DNA of 64,000 nt from Spisula solida (GCA_947247005.1 OX365944.1:4414501-4478500), one strand, 5' to 3'. Counted from the first letter of the stretch, positions 31,992-44,377 are shown. Program-made: numbers and translations. The notes: generated from the letters alone by a model not told the origin.

Positions 31992-33993
31992 GTAAGTTTC
32001 TTTCATATGTGTTGATTGCGTCTTCTCTATCATATGTGTTAAATTGCGTTTACGTCAAAACTTTTAAATATTGTAGAGATATGAGTAGAAATAAAATGAT
32101 TCCGATTATGGTTAATGTATATAAATAATTTCTAATTTGAATTTACGATGTGCCGTTAGGACATCGTTGCATATGCATACATCATGGTTTCGCGTTTTTG
32201 ACTTTTCACCATCGTACTTTCGTGTTTTTGACTTTTTACCACCATAGTTTCGTGTTTTTGACTTTTTACCGTCGTATTGTCGTATTTTCAGACACTATAT
32301 ATTATGTATAGTCTCTGGTATTTTCGAGTTTTCGCGTTTTTTGACTTTTCACCATCGGTGTTTCGCGGTTTCGACTTTTCACCATCGTGGTTTCGCGGGT
32401 TCCGTTATTTGGAGTAGCTTCTTTGCAGTGATGGCTCTTACGGTACACCGTGTATATTGGCTAGGTCTACATGTCATTTTGCAATATTTTAGGTCTAATT
32501 GTGCAATATGTTTGATTACAGGGACAAGATAGTGAGAACTTTGCTGAAGAGAGGTGCCTTAGTTAGTAAATCAGATGTTGTGGGAAGGAACGCCCTAATG
32601 TGGGCGTGTTTATATGGACGAGACAATGACGTAGCACTTTTGATTGAACATGCTGACGTTGATATGGATTTCAACATGGCGGATATTAACGGACAGACGG
32701 CATTGTTTCATGCAGTTTCGTCTGGTAATGCTGCAACTGTTAAACTTGTAGTTGCTGTCTTAATGAAATATGGCCTGTCGACAGACGCACCGGATATCCG
32801 GGGCTTTACACCATTAATGCATGCCATGCGACTGGGGCATGATATCTGTGAAAGTATTTTAATTTACGAAGGTAATGCAAAGGTTGGACTTACTGATATG
32901 AGTGAAAAATACATCAAAAAAGATAAGTGGGCTGTCTCGAGCTTGAGAGATAGGTCAAAGGTGAAAATATCACAAAATAAAACGAAACAATCGCAATTCC
33001 CTCCTATTGCTGGACAAAACAAGCGTTTAGGGACCCGTGTCAAACATTCTGAATCCGACAGCAGCTTGTCGTCTGATGACGATGACCAAATTGGTGGGAA
33101 TCATCCTGCAACGTCTGATAGCAATATGTATACATCGATGATTAGCGGAATCAACACACCTATGATTAAAACATTTCAAAATGTACCAAAATGTAAAATT
33201 CCGCCATCTGCACTGGCCTCCGTATCCGGCAGTAACGTAGGTAACGCTGCGTCCAGTGGTGACGAGTCGGAGGAGGATTCTGTGGCCAGTACTATAGTAG
33301 AAGGACGACCTATGAGGAAAGTCGTCTGCCCACCACCTGATATTGTGGCTATATTTGGTATGAAACAAGAACAAATGTCTACTTCATATAGACATACAGC
33401 AGTGAAAGTAGAAGAGCCAATTGTCGAGGAACGCTGCGATACACCGATACCGGGCAAAGGTAAGTGAAAAACGCGTTTCAGGCACACAATTACCACTATA
33501 AATTTATTTCGAAATTTAGTGGACCAGATTTGGAAAATTAATAGTGCTGTTAAACATGTAATCCGCAATCAAATGAAGTCATTATTATTATTGTCTCTCG
33601 GTGAATACGACATGGTTGTAGATCTCTTCGCTACTAATAACTGTTATTGATATTATTTAATTGACGTCAATTTAAAAGGTTACGATTAATATAAAATGTT
33701 TCGTTTTTTATTTAGGACGAAAAGAGTTTGAAGATAGAAAATGGATGCATTTGAAGAGAAACCTTCGGTTAACAGGCTTGGTCAGAAAGAACCAATTGAA
33801 TAACAGTTCTCCTGACACTGACCAATCACCGCCGGGCAATGATTCAACAACGACCAGGGGTCTTCCGAATATTTTCGTGGACCGGAAGTCACTTCTTTTA
33901 GCTAAAGTAAAGAACCTTTCACAAAACGCTGTTTCCATGACACCACGTATCCCTTTCCCTGAAAAAGAAAATAAAACTTATTCCGAAATATAA
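31837..33993 (+). CDS. Ankyrin-repeat protein with disordered Ser/acidic tail
   Basis: Three coding exons, 31837-31991, 32522-33459 and 33716-33993, joined in phases 2 and 1, give 456 residues. The N-terminal 150 or so residues hold four to five ankyrin repeats (KTLLKAVTAGRTRQVRLLL, GQTPLIRAVLV, GRNALMWACLYGRDNDVALL, GQTALFHAVSSGNAATVKLV, GFTPLMHAMRLGHDICES). The remainder is low-complexity with ESDSSLSSDDDD and a GDESEEDS patch, then a basic WMHLKRNLRLTGLVRKNQ block. There is no signal peptide or membrane segment, so it is probably a cytosolic or nuclear scaffold. Few N-terminal ankyrins plus a long disordered tail recall ANKRD34-type proteins, but I do not assert orthology. AATAAA at 34804. 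Confidence 0.85.
32183..32400. repeat. Degenerate 30-bp tandem repeat in ankyrin intron 1
   Basis: Units such as TTTCGTGTTTTTGACTTTTT with ACCATCGTA recur five to six times, interrupted near 32280-32330. Confidence 0.75.
32522..33459 (+). CDS. Ankyrin gene exon 2
   Basis: Acceptor TTTGATTACAG; completes the Arg codon, then DKIVRTLLKRGALVSKSDVV. Donor GGCAAAG/GTAAGT, phase 1. Contains the remaining ankyrin repeats and the disordered region. Confidence 0.9.
33716..33993 (+). CDS. Ankyrin gene exon 3
   Basis: Acceptor TTTTTTATTTAG; completes Gly, then RKEFEDRKWMHLKRNLRLTG; ends TYSEI with TAA at 33991. Confidence 0.85.
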
Positions 33994-34132
33994 GGGATAT
34001 AGCTTTTTCCGATTGAGCGAGGTTCGGCCAGATTTTTAAGTTCAGTTAACACTTACTTGATTTTCGATACGATGTTGTTATATTGTACATAACCTACGGA
34101 TTAAAGTAAGACCCATTCTCAACTTTTCAGAC

Positions 34133-34389
34133 CAGGCCCCGATCTCCCGAAGAATCTCAATTTGAGACAAATCTCATCTCAAATATTGGCATTTGTCTTT
34201 GTGGTAATTTCCATGAGAGACAGGACTCAAAATTGGCATCACAAAATAGAAACTTTATTCTAAGCTAAAAACAGTAAAATTTATAGAGCTCGAACTTCTG
34301 TTTTATCTAAAATTCAGACTCTTATTTGAGCAAAATCTCAATTTGAGTTGAGATTTCTAGTTGAGATGCTTCGGGAGATCGGGGGCCAG
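34133..34389. mobile_element. MITE with GGCCCCGATCTCCCGAAG ends
   Basis: Left GGCCCCGATCTCCCGAAG and right CTTCGGGAGATCGGGGGCC are inverted. A decayed copy seems to span 36510-36735 (CAGATTTCCCAAAG and GATGCTTCGGAAGATC). Downstream of the ankyrin stop, possibly inside its 3' UTR. Confidence 0.8.
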
Positions 34390-34535
34390 GGGTGGTATTC
34401 AATATTGACCATATTTAATTGGAAAATAGGTTAGCCAATCATATCGCCTGTTACTGGCTAAAAGTTTAATGTGGTGTGATCTGATTGGTTGTCCTAATCC
34501 TTAAGTCAAGTAAGATCAATATTGAATACCGCCCT
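34389..34535. mobile_element. MITE with GGGTGGTATTCAATATTGA ends, copy 1
   Basis: Left GGGTGGTATTCAATATTGA and right TCAATATTGAATACCGCCC. It abuts the previous MITE with no spacer. A second copy lies inverted at 49373-49523, sharing GACAACCAATCAGATCACAC. Confidence 0.85.
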
Positions 34536-34803
34536 AGATATACATTTTATGTACTCATGAGAGCAGCAGAACGCCATGTTCTTACAACGATCAATGACTG
34601 ATGTAGAACAATAGTGAATAATTTGTATAAATACTGTCTCTGTATATCCGTTAAAAGGTGTTACTGTGTAGTAGAGGGTTAATTTATTGTCTCGTATTTA
34701 TAACTGAGGAGTCATACATCATCAGTGTTAGAATTGTGAACCACTTTTAGCATAAAACATCAACAATGCCACATTGTATTTATCTTTTGCCTGACGTATT
34801 TGT

Positions 34804-34809
34804 AATAAA
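34804..34809 (+). promoter_or_regulatory. Possible polyadenylation signal of the ankyrin gene
   Basis: AATAAA 811 bp after the stop codon in AT-rich DNA; no earlier canonical signal stands out on the plus strand. Confidence 0.4.
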
Positions 34810-35067
34810 GATGACGTTATCAGCGTATCCTTGTCGTTTTTATTTTTCGTTTTTATTATTGGTATCGACATCTTTTCAAACATTGTTTTAAAATTACGAT
34901 TTAATTAATTGCATTGCTTTCGCTATTGTAAACTCTTACGAGAAACAAATGCAGAAAACACATCTATCCAAACTTGATTGAAACATTTATACTTATAAAA
35001 AGACCCGTGCAAAATAGCAAAAATTGTAATAATATTATGCTACCCACGACAGCCTATATAGGCGTGT

Positions 35068-35140
35068 GCTTCCGTAGCTCAATGGTAAGCGCGCCTGTCG
35101 TCTAATCTGGCGACATTGGTTCAAATACGGGTGGAGCCTG
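35068..35140 (+). mobile_element. tRNA-like SINE head
   Basis: GCTTCCGTAGCTCAATGGTA has a box A-like core and GGTTCAAATAC a box B-like core 45 bp on. The acceptor and anticodon stems do not close well, so it is a tRNA-derived SINE head or a tRNA pseudogene rather than a working tRNA. A fragment of the same head (CGCTTCCGTAGCTCGATA) is at 16307. Confidence 0.6.
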
Positions 35141-36765
35141 ACACTCATATGCCTGCCATATTTCAACAGAAAGCTGACTCCCAAATAAAGGCTATGTTCG
35201 GGATGTGTTTCTTGATTCGGACGATGATAATCCATACAGTGATTGTCCTTAACAAGTATGGGGAAACCGTGAAAAACACAAGTATGCTAGATCTACAAAA
35301 TGTATACATATATAAGTTTATAGTTGTGTATCACACAGTATAGAACATGATTTTCTCTCATTTATTTATGTATACAGTAAACCTTATAATCCGCCCCGAT
35401 AGCCTACTGGGCTCTGCTGGACCAATTTTTATTACATACAACTGTATTAATTAAACAGCCACAATTCTAATCTAATTTAGATTAATTTAGGTTAGACGTA
35501 TACATGTATAACTATATAATTAATGTCCACGTACGAGTATTTCTGACAAGTCTCATCTTACGGAGAAATATATCATATATGTATCTGAGCGTACTTCTAA
35601 TGGAAATTGTGGATTGCTCACCAGCATGTCACTGTTAAATCTGTCGGTACGAAGTGGGTAATTTCCAGTGGAATTCAAAGATGGTCGCATCGTTTTGTAC
35701 AATTTCATTTGAAAAATAAGTAACCCAATTCGGTACTTAGTGTCACTCATATGATTAAAACTGCGTACAAAACGATACATGGTACTATCGGTCTACATTA
35801 AATTTTGTGTTTCTTCAAAGGGATGATAACCGCACAATTCGTGTATTTGAGATACACACCACACAGGTTTAATTACCTCCCCTGGAACAAACCTCATTTA
35901 GCGTAAAGTAAGGTAATATACAGATTTGTACCATTGTAGCATCTGGTCATAGCTCGTACGGGCCCCGTGCGATCTTCAGAGGATGAAATCAGACGATATC
36001 CGTACGTAAATCGCTGAAAAGCCACGCAGGCAAGGGGCTCGTATGGCGCGTGTAGGTTGGTACGACACCCGCACTCACTGTTTCAAACGGATTAAGATAC
36101 GTCTGTCACCAAACCCATTCCAGACATAACAAGATGACCACATATGCTTAGGAATCGAAACACTCAAATGCATTGTTCAGAATTTCCTTTTATTGCCCAC
36201 TTGAGGCTACTGTGTGAATACGGCACAAGTCTATTAAACTCAATGTTAAAATGTCTCATTTTTAAAGGAAATAAATGTGCAATTAAAACGACAAGATACC
36301 AATCGTATACCCCCTATGCGTCATTGCAGATCTATCCGTGGTAGTTCTTGATCCTAAATACGTGTTTGTATCATAATAAACGGTTATAATTACCATGGAT
36401 ACTTTCTATTGGTACAAAAATGTGTATATCATACAAATGATAATATATCCCTTTTATTACGTACATCGCGTTACAACTTATATTTAATAGCCTATCGCAG
36501 ACGAGGTCCTGGCCCAGATTTCCCAAAGTATACCAAGTAGAAATCTAAGTTCAGATGGAGTTTTTGCTTAAATCAGAGTGTATTTGGGATAAATCTGGAG
36601 TTCGAGCTCTTCAAATAACTGAAATAAACTCAGGATAATGATTCTATTAAGTCTGGCCACTTTTGAGTTCCGCCTATCATGTAAATAATTCAGATGATAT
36701 TTTGGTCAGGCTGAGATGCTTCGGAAGATCAGTGTCTGGAAGCGGCACAGAAGACAGTACCGTTA

Positions 36766-37826
36766 CAGGGGCGGATCCAGGATTTGGCGTTAGGGGGGGC
36801 GTACATTCATGTATTGATACCCCCCCCCCCCTCAAGAAAATGTGCGAGCGAAGCGAGCTAGAAAAAAATGTATCTCTGAGAAGCATTTTCGTTCTTTATC
36901 TTATAATATTCATTGATAAAATTATTGTGAGAGCAAGGCGAGTAAGAATATATGCATTACAGCATATCCCTCAAACTCATTCCCTACTTGAAAAAATTAA
37001 CTTATAGTGTTTGTGCGAGCGCAGCGAGCAAGGAAAAATGCAATTATCTATTTCAGCTTCGTACACCACATTCTTATTACCTGGTAATATTCACTGATGC
37101 AGTAATTGTCAGAATTAGAAAAAGAATCAGTGTTTGTCTGAGCAGCATACCCAAACAACTCAATGGTAAATCAAAAGCTTTCATTGAATTTACGAAGTTC
37201 TTCATCGAGCGAAGCGAGCTAGAAAAATCGTTGTTTATATGAACAGCATAGTCAGGACTAACGATAATCGACTTGATAATATTCACTGATATATAGCTGC
37301 TGTGAATTCGTCGCGAAAAAAGGCAATGTCTATCTGAGCAGCATACCCTGCGAACTCCAGGGCTTCAGTTTTGTTTAAGTGGAAATGTGAAGTACTTGGG
37401 ATTCAGCGACTAGGGAGTCCACGGGGCAGTGGCTTTCTACCTCGTGACTTTTTAAATAGAACCACGTCAACTGCATTCTGAGGCATCTTATTTTTAATGA
37501 AAAGGACAGGTTTATTAGAAAATAAAGCCAACTCTATTAATAGTTTATGTCTTGTCGGACATTTTTAATGTGCAAGAATCTCGGCATTTCTGTAGCCGAT
37601 GTTTGGCACCATGCTACCAATCAGTCCCATATCTTGTTTTTGCATACAGCATTAAGTTCACTTTAAATTCCATAAATTAATTATTGGTTAATTTACGCGA
37701 GCGAAGCGAGCGAAAAAAATTGCATATCAATGTTGTTCTTACATCCAAAATATGAGAAATTACCTAGGCTCCGGCGATTTTAGGGGGGGCGTACGCCGGG
37801 TCCGCCCCCCCCTGGATCCGCCTATG
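36766..37826. mobile_element. Non-autonomous DNA transposon, 1.06 kb, with 5-bp target duplication CGTTA
   Basis: Ends CAGGGGCGGATCCAGG and CCTGGATCCGCCTATG, flanked on both sides by CGTTA (36761-36765, 37827-37831). G-runs and C-runs follow the ends. The interior carries four scattered copies of GCGAGCGNAGCGAGC (36845, 37015, 37205, 37697). No transposase. The ends resemble hAT- or Academ-like non-autonomous families, but the 5-bp duplication leaves the superfamily open. Confidence 0.85.
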
Positions 37827-38266
37827 CGTTACATCTCACTTGCTGTGGCTATTTGTTTGAAATACATGAGGATCGGGTCTGATCATTTTAAAGTTTTTTT
37901 CAGAGCAAAGTTTATTTCTGCCGCCCGGATAATTCAATGTCGATATATAACTTATACAGTATAACTGTTCACTGGAAATAATCCGTTTATGTTCATTTTC
38001 GCATGTACATGTACTTGATACATTATAACATAAATCCCAGAAAAAAGTGCGACCAACATTTTACACCATTGTTACCCGGACACAGGACACTACGTACAAG
38101 TTCACGTATCGCGACACATTTTAACTATTTTATTATCTGGACATTATTCTGTTTGTCTATTCGCTTAAATAGAAACTCTCATAAATACAGTCTGTACGTA
38201 CCATAGATAGTTTATGAACGTTATCAAGTTAACAGTTCACGTTATAACGTCAACTCATTACGCGTG

Positions 38267-38274
38267 TGACGTCA
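38267..38274. promoter_or_regulatory. Perfect CRE palindrome
   Basis: TGACGTCA, the CREB/ATF site, 55 bp upstream of the ATG at 38329. A CpG-containing stretch surrounds it. Suggests a cAMP- or ATF-responsive or simply a housekeeping promoter. Confidence 0.5.
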
Positions 38275-38328
38275 CAAACACGATGTCATGTCAATCTCCG
38301 TCGCTAAGGAACCATTCGACGTTTGCGC

Positions 38329-40632
38329 ATGGTAAAGATGGACCATCCTGGTGACGGACAGCAGTTGGGTGGACCAGATTCGGCCCCTTCATCATCAGGG
38401 TCATCAACTCATGACAATGGCGAACATGTTTCAAGGTAAGATTTTATATGAATCGATAATAATGTTTCCAAAGTAGATCTAGGAGTACACATTATAAAAT
38501 CTAGATTCCTTATACTAGATTGAATATAGAAACATTTAGAAAGGGCCTAAAATAAAGGTCGTTAATCAAACCCGGAATGGAATGGAATATGGAATGGAGT
38601 ATGAAATGAAACAAAATATGGAACACAAAACCATTTGAACAATATACAATCATGTATTTTTGTTTTGTATGGAAGTAATATTGATAGTTTGGAACGGAAA
38701 CTTGTAGAAATGCATTATTGAAAATAGATATTCAATCCATTTTTAGAACAATTCTACCTAGTCCGTTCCGTGTTTAAGCTATGTTTGTTCTATTTCATAT
38801 GTATGTTCCGTTCTTTTCTGGGTTTAGTTCAGTTTTTATTTTTTTATTGACATAAGAACCTTTTTTATGTTTGTCGTCTTAAACAATAGGCGGCAGGTAC
38901 ATTTACAGAAAAGCATGTACAAAATACAATAAACAAGGTAAACAAAATTAGTGGGGAGGGGGCTAAAAATATGGAACATTTTTACAACTGTTATTTTTTC
39001 ATACAATAATCAGTATAGGTAATAGGCAAAGGCCAGTAATACACTCCGCTTCATTAAAAGGAACATCAAAACTAACTCCACAAAATTAAAGAACTGACCT
39101 ACAAGAACTACGTACGGCCCCAAATTGAGTACTGCTCAACTGTTTGGAACCCTTGGCAGAAATACTTAACACACAAAATTGAAATGATACAACGATCCGC
39201 AGCACGATAATTATGTTCTAAATGATTACCACCAAACAAGCAGCGTCACACACATGATAAAAACACTTGACTGGTTAACACTAGCACAACGAAGAAATCA
39301 CTCAACACTTGTCATGTTCTATAAAATTAAAAACAAACTGGTATCAGTAGATCACAATCACCTCACACAGACCAGAAACCTAAATTACCGAATCCCACAA
39401 TCAAGAACAGCCTACCATATGAACACCTTCTTCCCCCTATCAATCCTGGAATAGTCTACCACAACATGTTCAGTCTAGCCCCACATTACAGACATTTGTC
39501 AGTAGGCTAGGCATAACCAATAATCTGATATCTCTTGTTTTTAATTGTACATACTGTTCTTTTTACCTTATAACTATACTGATAACTTTGCACTTAACAA
39601 TAGTTAACCTAATTTCATCGTCTCCGACAGCGCCTGCCAGTAATGATCAGAAATTGATCGTCGGCAGTATGAAGTTGAAGTAGGATTACTAATGTGTCTG
39701 AGATTTTGTTGTTTAGGTTGACACATTCCGGTTGGAATTCACTACCACACAATAGTGTTTGTTCCCTAACCCCGCCTTAAGGTTTGGTAGTTACTAGTTA
39801 ACCACATTACACTGAGACACATCAGACTCGTATGTCTCTTTGGAGTTGTTGTGATTTTGGAGTTGATGATATGATATGATGTTATTTAGATCAAATGACA
39901 AATCAATCCGTCTTAAAAGTTTTTTCAGTAAATCAGACAATTGCTGGATTTTTGCTTCCTCCGTTATGTTATGTAGTCACAAACAAAGGTAACTGTATCA
40001 TTAATAAAGAGTAAACAAAAAACAACATTTTTTTATAAAATTTATAATATCTTTGAAAGATTCATAACACGGGAAATTGACCAAACAGTCATTGAGGTGC
40101 AGTTTGGTTTTAATAAACATTTTATTAATGATTATTATCAATGATACAGTTACCCGTGGTCACAAAGCATCTTATTAGAAAACTTAAAATAATGTGCAAC
40201 GCAATATAGGCCTACTCCCAATGGAATGCCATGCATAAGATTATAAATCGAAGTTCTTGTGAATCAGCAGCCAGTCTGTAGCTAGTGTTTAGATAGTTAA
40301 GTACAGTGGCATTATGTTTCATTAGTTCTTGAATGTGACAAAGCAGGGTGCAATAACAATAGTGCAGGGTATTTTATCTTGCACTGTAGTTATTGCACTC
40401 ATTCCTTTGAAAATTAAGACCCACTCCATCAATTAGCATTGCATTTAGCCACACCACTTAACGCAACTATATAATACAATGTATGCTTATTTACATTTAT
40501 TTCAGAGCTCGTCGTATATTGTGCATACCTCTACACCGAGTACCCGGATGTCACAGCCTACAGGTCACGTGTTCAGACAACAGTAGTTCCGCTGAAGAAG
40601 ACAAAAGAATCGTACACAGAACCACCGTGTAA
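38329..40632 (+). CDS. Candidate small two-exon gene, 77 residues, function unknown
   Basis: Exon 1 (38329-38435) encodes MVKMDHPGDGQQLGGPDSAP then a Ser-rich stretch and ends TCAAG/GTAAGA in phase 2. Exon 2 (40506-40632) follows acceptor TTTATTTCAG and in the matching phase encodes RARRILCIPLHRVPGCHSLQ, then an acidic patch, ending HRTTV at TAA 40630. AATAAA is at 40661. The C-terminal T-T-V fits a class I PDZ ligand. I do not recognise the family. In another phase exon 2 is also open for 46 codons (VVYCAYLYTEYPDVTAYR and on), so an extra exon or different partner is possible. A CRE lies just upstream of exon 1. Confidence 0.4.
39010..39700 (+). pseudogene. Decayed LINE 3' end (reverse transcriptase C-terminus)
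   Basis: With frameshifts, the plus strand reads LTYKNYVRPQIEYCSTVWNP, KIEMIQRSAAR, WLTLAQRRNHSTLVMFYKIK and PQSRTAYHMNTFFPLSI, then LPQHVQ and LQTFVSRLG. This is the C-terminal region of CR1/L2-type LINE ORF2 proteins (RPHLEYASPVWDP, IEMVQRRAARF, LEQRR). The longest intact piece is 39254-39454. It lies in the intron of the candidate gene at 38329. Confidence 0.8.
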
Positions 40633-41091
40633 AATAGTGTTATCCTAGTTTTCATCTGGTAATAAATGGGACTTGAACATTGTTCGGTATCAGCCTTGTA
40701 TATCGTGCTCGCTAATCACACTTGTTAAGAGGATAGGGGTAAATCTATAGTCGGGATAAGGCATGTTTGAAAAACTCGAGCAAGATTTGCTATGAAAGTG
40801 CTGTCATGCTTCGATAAATTCGCTTTAAAAATGTTTATACTTTATTTATTAACTGTAAGGATAAATGAAGTACATGTGTATCATAATTATGATTTGCTAT
40901 GCTTGCTATATCCAGAGATTTCAGATCTATAGTCTCTGCTCTATTCCATAAATTTCAATTTGAAGAAAAACATATTTTGATAAAAACATACACTGTCCCA
41001 AGTGCTATAGATTACACTCTGTATCCGTGATACGTGAAGGTTGTCACATGTGACGACGTTGTGAACTATATAACTAAGCCTTCCTGATATA

Positions 41092-41470
41092 AGGTATAAC
41101 CTCTGTAGAGCAACAATCTTTTGGGCTACAAAATTAATATTGATCTTGTGTAGAGGTTGTTGCTCTACAGTGGTTAACTATACATGTATGTATAGTAAAT
41201 ATCAGCTAAGGGAATGTTGAGGGTATTGTTATAGAGAGGTTGTCAGGGGCGTAGCCAGACTTGAATTTATTTTACGCACACTAGCCTTGAAGTTGGTGAT
41301 TATGGTTAGGGGTCCTCATGATTGTGGAAATTTCGGAATTTAAAGCCATTTTGGCAATATTTATATTTTTTATACTTTTTAAATTAGTCAACGGTTACGC
41401 ACGTGCGTGTCGCTGGCTACGTCACTGGTTGTTGCTCTACAAAGGGCCGCTCTGGAGAGGATGTAGTTAT
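41092..41470. mobile_element. ACCTCTGTAGAG inverted-repeat element, copy 2, split by a younger insertion
   Basis: GGTATAACCTCTGTAGAGCA on the left and GTGTAGAGGTTGTTGCTCTA on the right pair as in the copy at 11484. A second GGTTGTTGCTCTACAAAGG follows the nested insertion at 41247. Confidence 0.55.
41247..41425. mobile_element. Nested MITE with CAGGGGCGTAGCCAG ends
   Basis: Left CAGGGGCGTAGCCAG, right CTGGCTACGTCACTG. The flanks GGTTGT and GGTTGT look like a target duplication of a GGTTGTTGC site in the older element. The ends are of the hAT type by family knowledge. Confidence 0.7.
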
Positions 41471-41814
41471 ACTATCGATACTAATCGGAATGTATTCTAT
41501 TATAATCATAACACATTGTTACAAAGTTAATGCAGCAGATTTATTTTTTACTATTGCAATTATTCAAAGAAATTGATCACGGTGGTTTTATATGCAGACA
41601 TTTTACGTACAATGCGCATGTATATAGAAAATAGACAAAACGTGAAAATATTGTAATAAAACATATTATAAATCTTTTATTACATGTTAAATGTAGCTTT
41701 TTGAGGATTGAATGTACCAAAAAATACGTATGTAATGCTATATGATTATATTTATATGTATGAAAACTGGTTAAGTAAACATACATGAGGTATTTATGAA
41801 GACGTTTTATTGCG

Positions 41815-41890
41815 ATGGAGACCATCGTGTTTGAGGTGTTGAGAATGATTGAAATAAGTAGAAGAAGTTGTTTTACAATATACCTAAACT
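41815..41890 (+). mobile_element. SINE body fragment
   Basis: GAGGTGTTGAGAATGATTGA with AAGTTGTTTTACAATATACC is a diverged copy of the SINE tail at 16449. Confidence 0.5.
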
Positions 41891-41906
41891 ATGAGTACAA
41901 ATTACT

Positions 41907-42157
41907 AGCTTAGAATTAAAAAGTCGTAAGTACTACTTGCGACATTGTAAGATTCATGCATTTTGAAATCTGCATCTCAAAGCGCTTCTTATGAGCCTCT
42001 TTTTATGGAAATCATAAGTGGTCAAGATGACCAAACTGAAGTTTTTAAAAAGCATGTTTTTCCATAAGTAAAGAGTAGTTTTTAGACAGTTTTTTCTTCT
42101 TTTCTCAAAGCATTGATTTTGTACTTACAACCTTCGAATTATAAGCCAGCGAAATGA
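41907..42157. mobile_element. MITE with TAAGCCAGCG ends, copy 2
   Basis: Right end ACTTACAACCTTCGAATTAT then AAGCCAGCG; left end TAGCTTAGAATTAAAAAGTC. It shares the internal block around GACCAAACTGAAGTTTTT with the copy at 6815, in opposite orientation. Confidence 0.65.
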
Positions 42158-44377
42158 TGATACGCATTTTCCCGACTCATTTTTAAGATCAATATTTTAA
42201 TATTGGAACAAAGCAAATATTAGTTAGTAAATGATGAATCTATTAGTAAGTACTATCCTCTAAATAGTTGAACTATTATCAGTCATTACAACTCTAGCAT
42301 CTAAGGTACGCTAATTTACTCCGTCACAATGTATTAAAACAAGTCTGATTGTTTATAGAAACGAAAGACTTTGGTATGCCAACCATTTAACAATCATTTA
42401 TTTGTATTTAAACAAGACAACACAAATTCGTCTTATCTAAGGAGTCTCTTCATTTAATCCACATGAGAAGATAACTCCTACCAAGTTTCTGATAACTCAG
42501 GGTACGTCCCACTTAAAACAAATACATCTTTCATAGGACAAATCGATGTGTCAGAAATAAGAAACAAATAGAATAGGAAAACTAGACTGGTTCCCGTCTC
42601 CAATCTTACCTTAACTGTCAAGATTGTAAAGTTCGGGAACCAGACTATAGGAAAGCGTATTTTGTGAATTGCTTCAGTGTCATGGCAACCACGACTGGCC
42701 AGAGAGCCTTTCATCAACAATGTTGGTGGCACCAAATAAAACTATTTTAAGCATTGTAGATTAAAATCAGATAGATCAAACTACAGTATGAATAAACAAC
42801 CAATACTACTAATAATAATATGGAGGGAGCTTACTTGACATAATTGTCAATCTGGCGTAACACACTCAAAAGTAAAACATTGAAAGAACAGAAACATGAC
42901 CATCAATATACACAATTGTGCATGAACACCAATTTGTAGGTATTAAAAATGTTGTCCACATCGTGTTACCTCAAAGAATAGAACCACTTTATATAAAGGG
43001 CTTTGAACTGATAGAATGTAGCAGACTGATACTAATACAATAACACATGGTATACATTCCGAGTTAGTTTGTTTACATTCCTATAACTCTGTCAGATTGT
43101 TGCAAGATGTTACACTAGTTATGACATCACACGAAATCATGAATTTATTTGAACGTTGGAGTCGGAAATAAAAAATGTCGGAGTCGAGGCGAGCCACACT
43201 CACTTTCATTAACGTCAAAATATCTATGACTTAACGCATGAGCGTTTCTCAGAATATTAAATTGTACACAGTTCTTGGAACAACGCGACAGACACCCATA
43301 AGCTGCTGCAAAGAGCAAAAGATGAAAATAAAGTATCCAGGACTTCTAGGCTTCATTGGCAATCAAGTTTTTGGAGAGCAGGAAAGTATTGCAAACAACA
43401 AAAGGATAGACCAACGTAAGCATATTTCATACAGCGTTTGGCAACATGCGTTTGGTGTTTTCATTAACATACAACCATTATGTCTAGATATAAATCTTAG
43501 CTTAGACTACATAAGAAATTGTGGTAGATATATTAAATCATATACAAATTGATGTTCAAGTATATTTTAATAGTAATAACATAATTTCATTCCAGGATTA
43601 CCGTTTAAGAAACAGCAAAACGCCAATAACGTCGCAGACATACGTTGGTATATCCAAATAGTAATGGCACTGCTCCCATGGTGTTTAGATTCATTCTAAT
43701 ATCTCAATAACTGTTCAGTGCATTTTTAATATTTGTTTTAAGTCGATTGTGAAACAAGTTCTTACAACAAATAATGTTCACTCTCGACACACCTCATGTC
43801 TGCCTGGTTGTGAGAAGACAGAGTCAGGCAGCGGAAACAACAGTCTAGATTTTTTACCCCTGTCTGCTCGCACCCCATACTCTTTAACGTTAGATGTCGG
43901 GAACCAGACTATGAAAATAAATACTGGTACCCCGTCATATGGACGGGTAGAATGTACAAATGTGTCACGTGGGGCCGTAAGCATCCGTTCTCAGGCGGCA
44001 CTATACAGTAGATTAGAGTCTCGGTGAACTGTCCGCTGTTTACAAATTCAATTTGATGTCCCAAAAATTCCTCACAGCAGCCTGAAGCAAATTAATATCA
44101 TTTCTGATTTGTATTAACTAGGCATTAGAAAAAACAGTATCTTTAAATAGATACATCACTGTTTGAAAACAGGCCTTATGGAACTGTTGGCCATCATCGG
44201 TCGGAAAATGACGCTGAAAATGGCCAATTTGGGAACTGTTCAGACTGCCACAGAAAATTGCTTGCCAATACTAGGGTTATACACTGCACAGGTTCTTGAA
44301 GCTTTCGGCCTTAATAACGTTATTCCTTGGTTCTGAACCATGTACGTTTGGAATATAGAGGGCCTTGCATGAGTGCT
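42158..44377. other. Intergenic, nothing strongly supported
   Basis: Frames of 85 to 104 codons (42478-42735, 43238-43552, 43749-44027) show no family signature. A SINE tail fragment on the minus strand sits at 43735-43800. CGGGAACCAGACTAT occurs at 42634 and 43900, with an inverse CTAGACTGGTTCCCG at 42583. Confidence 0.45.

Noticed and set aside
43749..44027. 92-codon frame, possible gene
   Set aside because: Begins inside a SINE tail fragment and has no family features or splice context.
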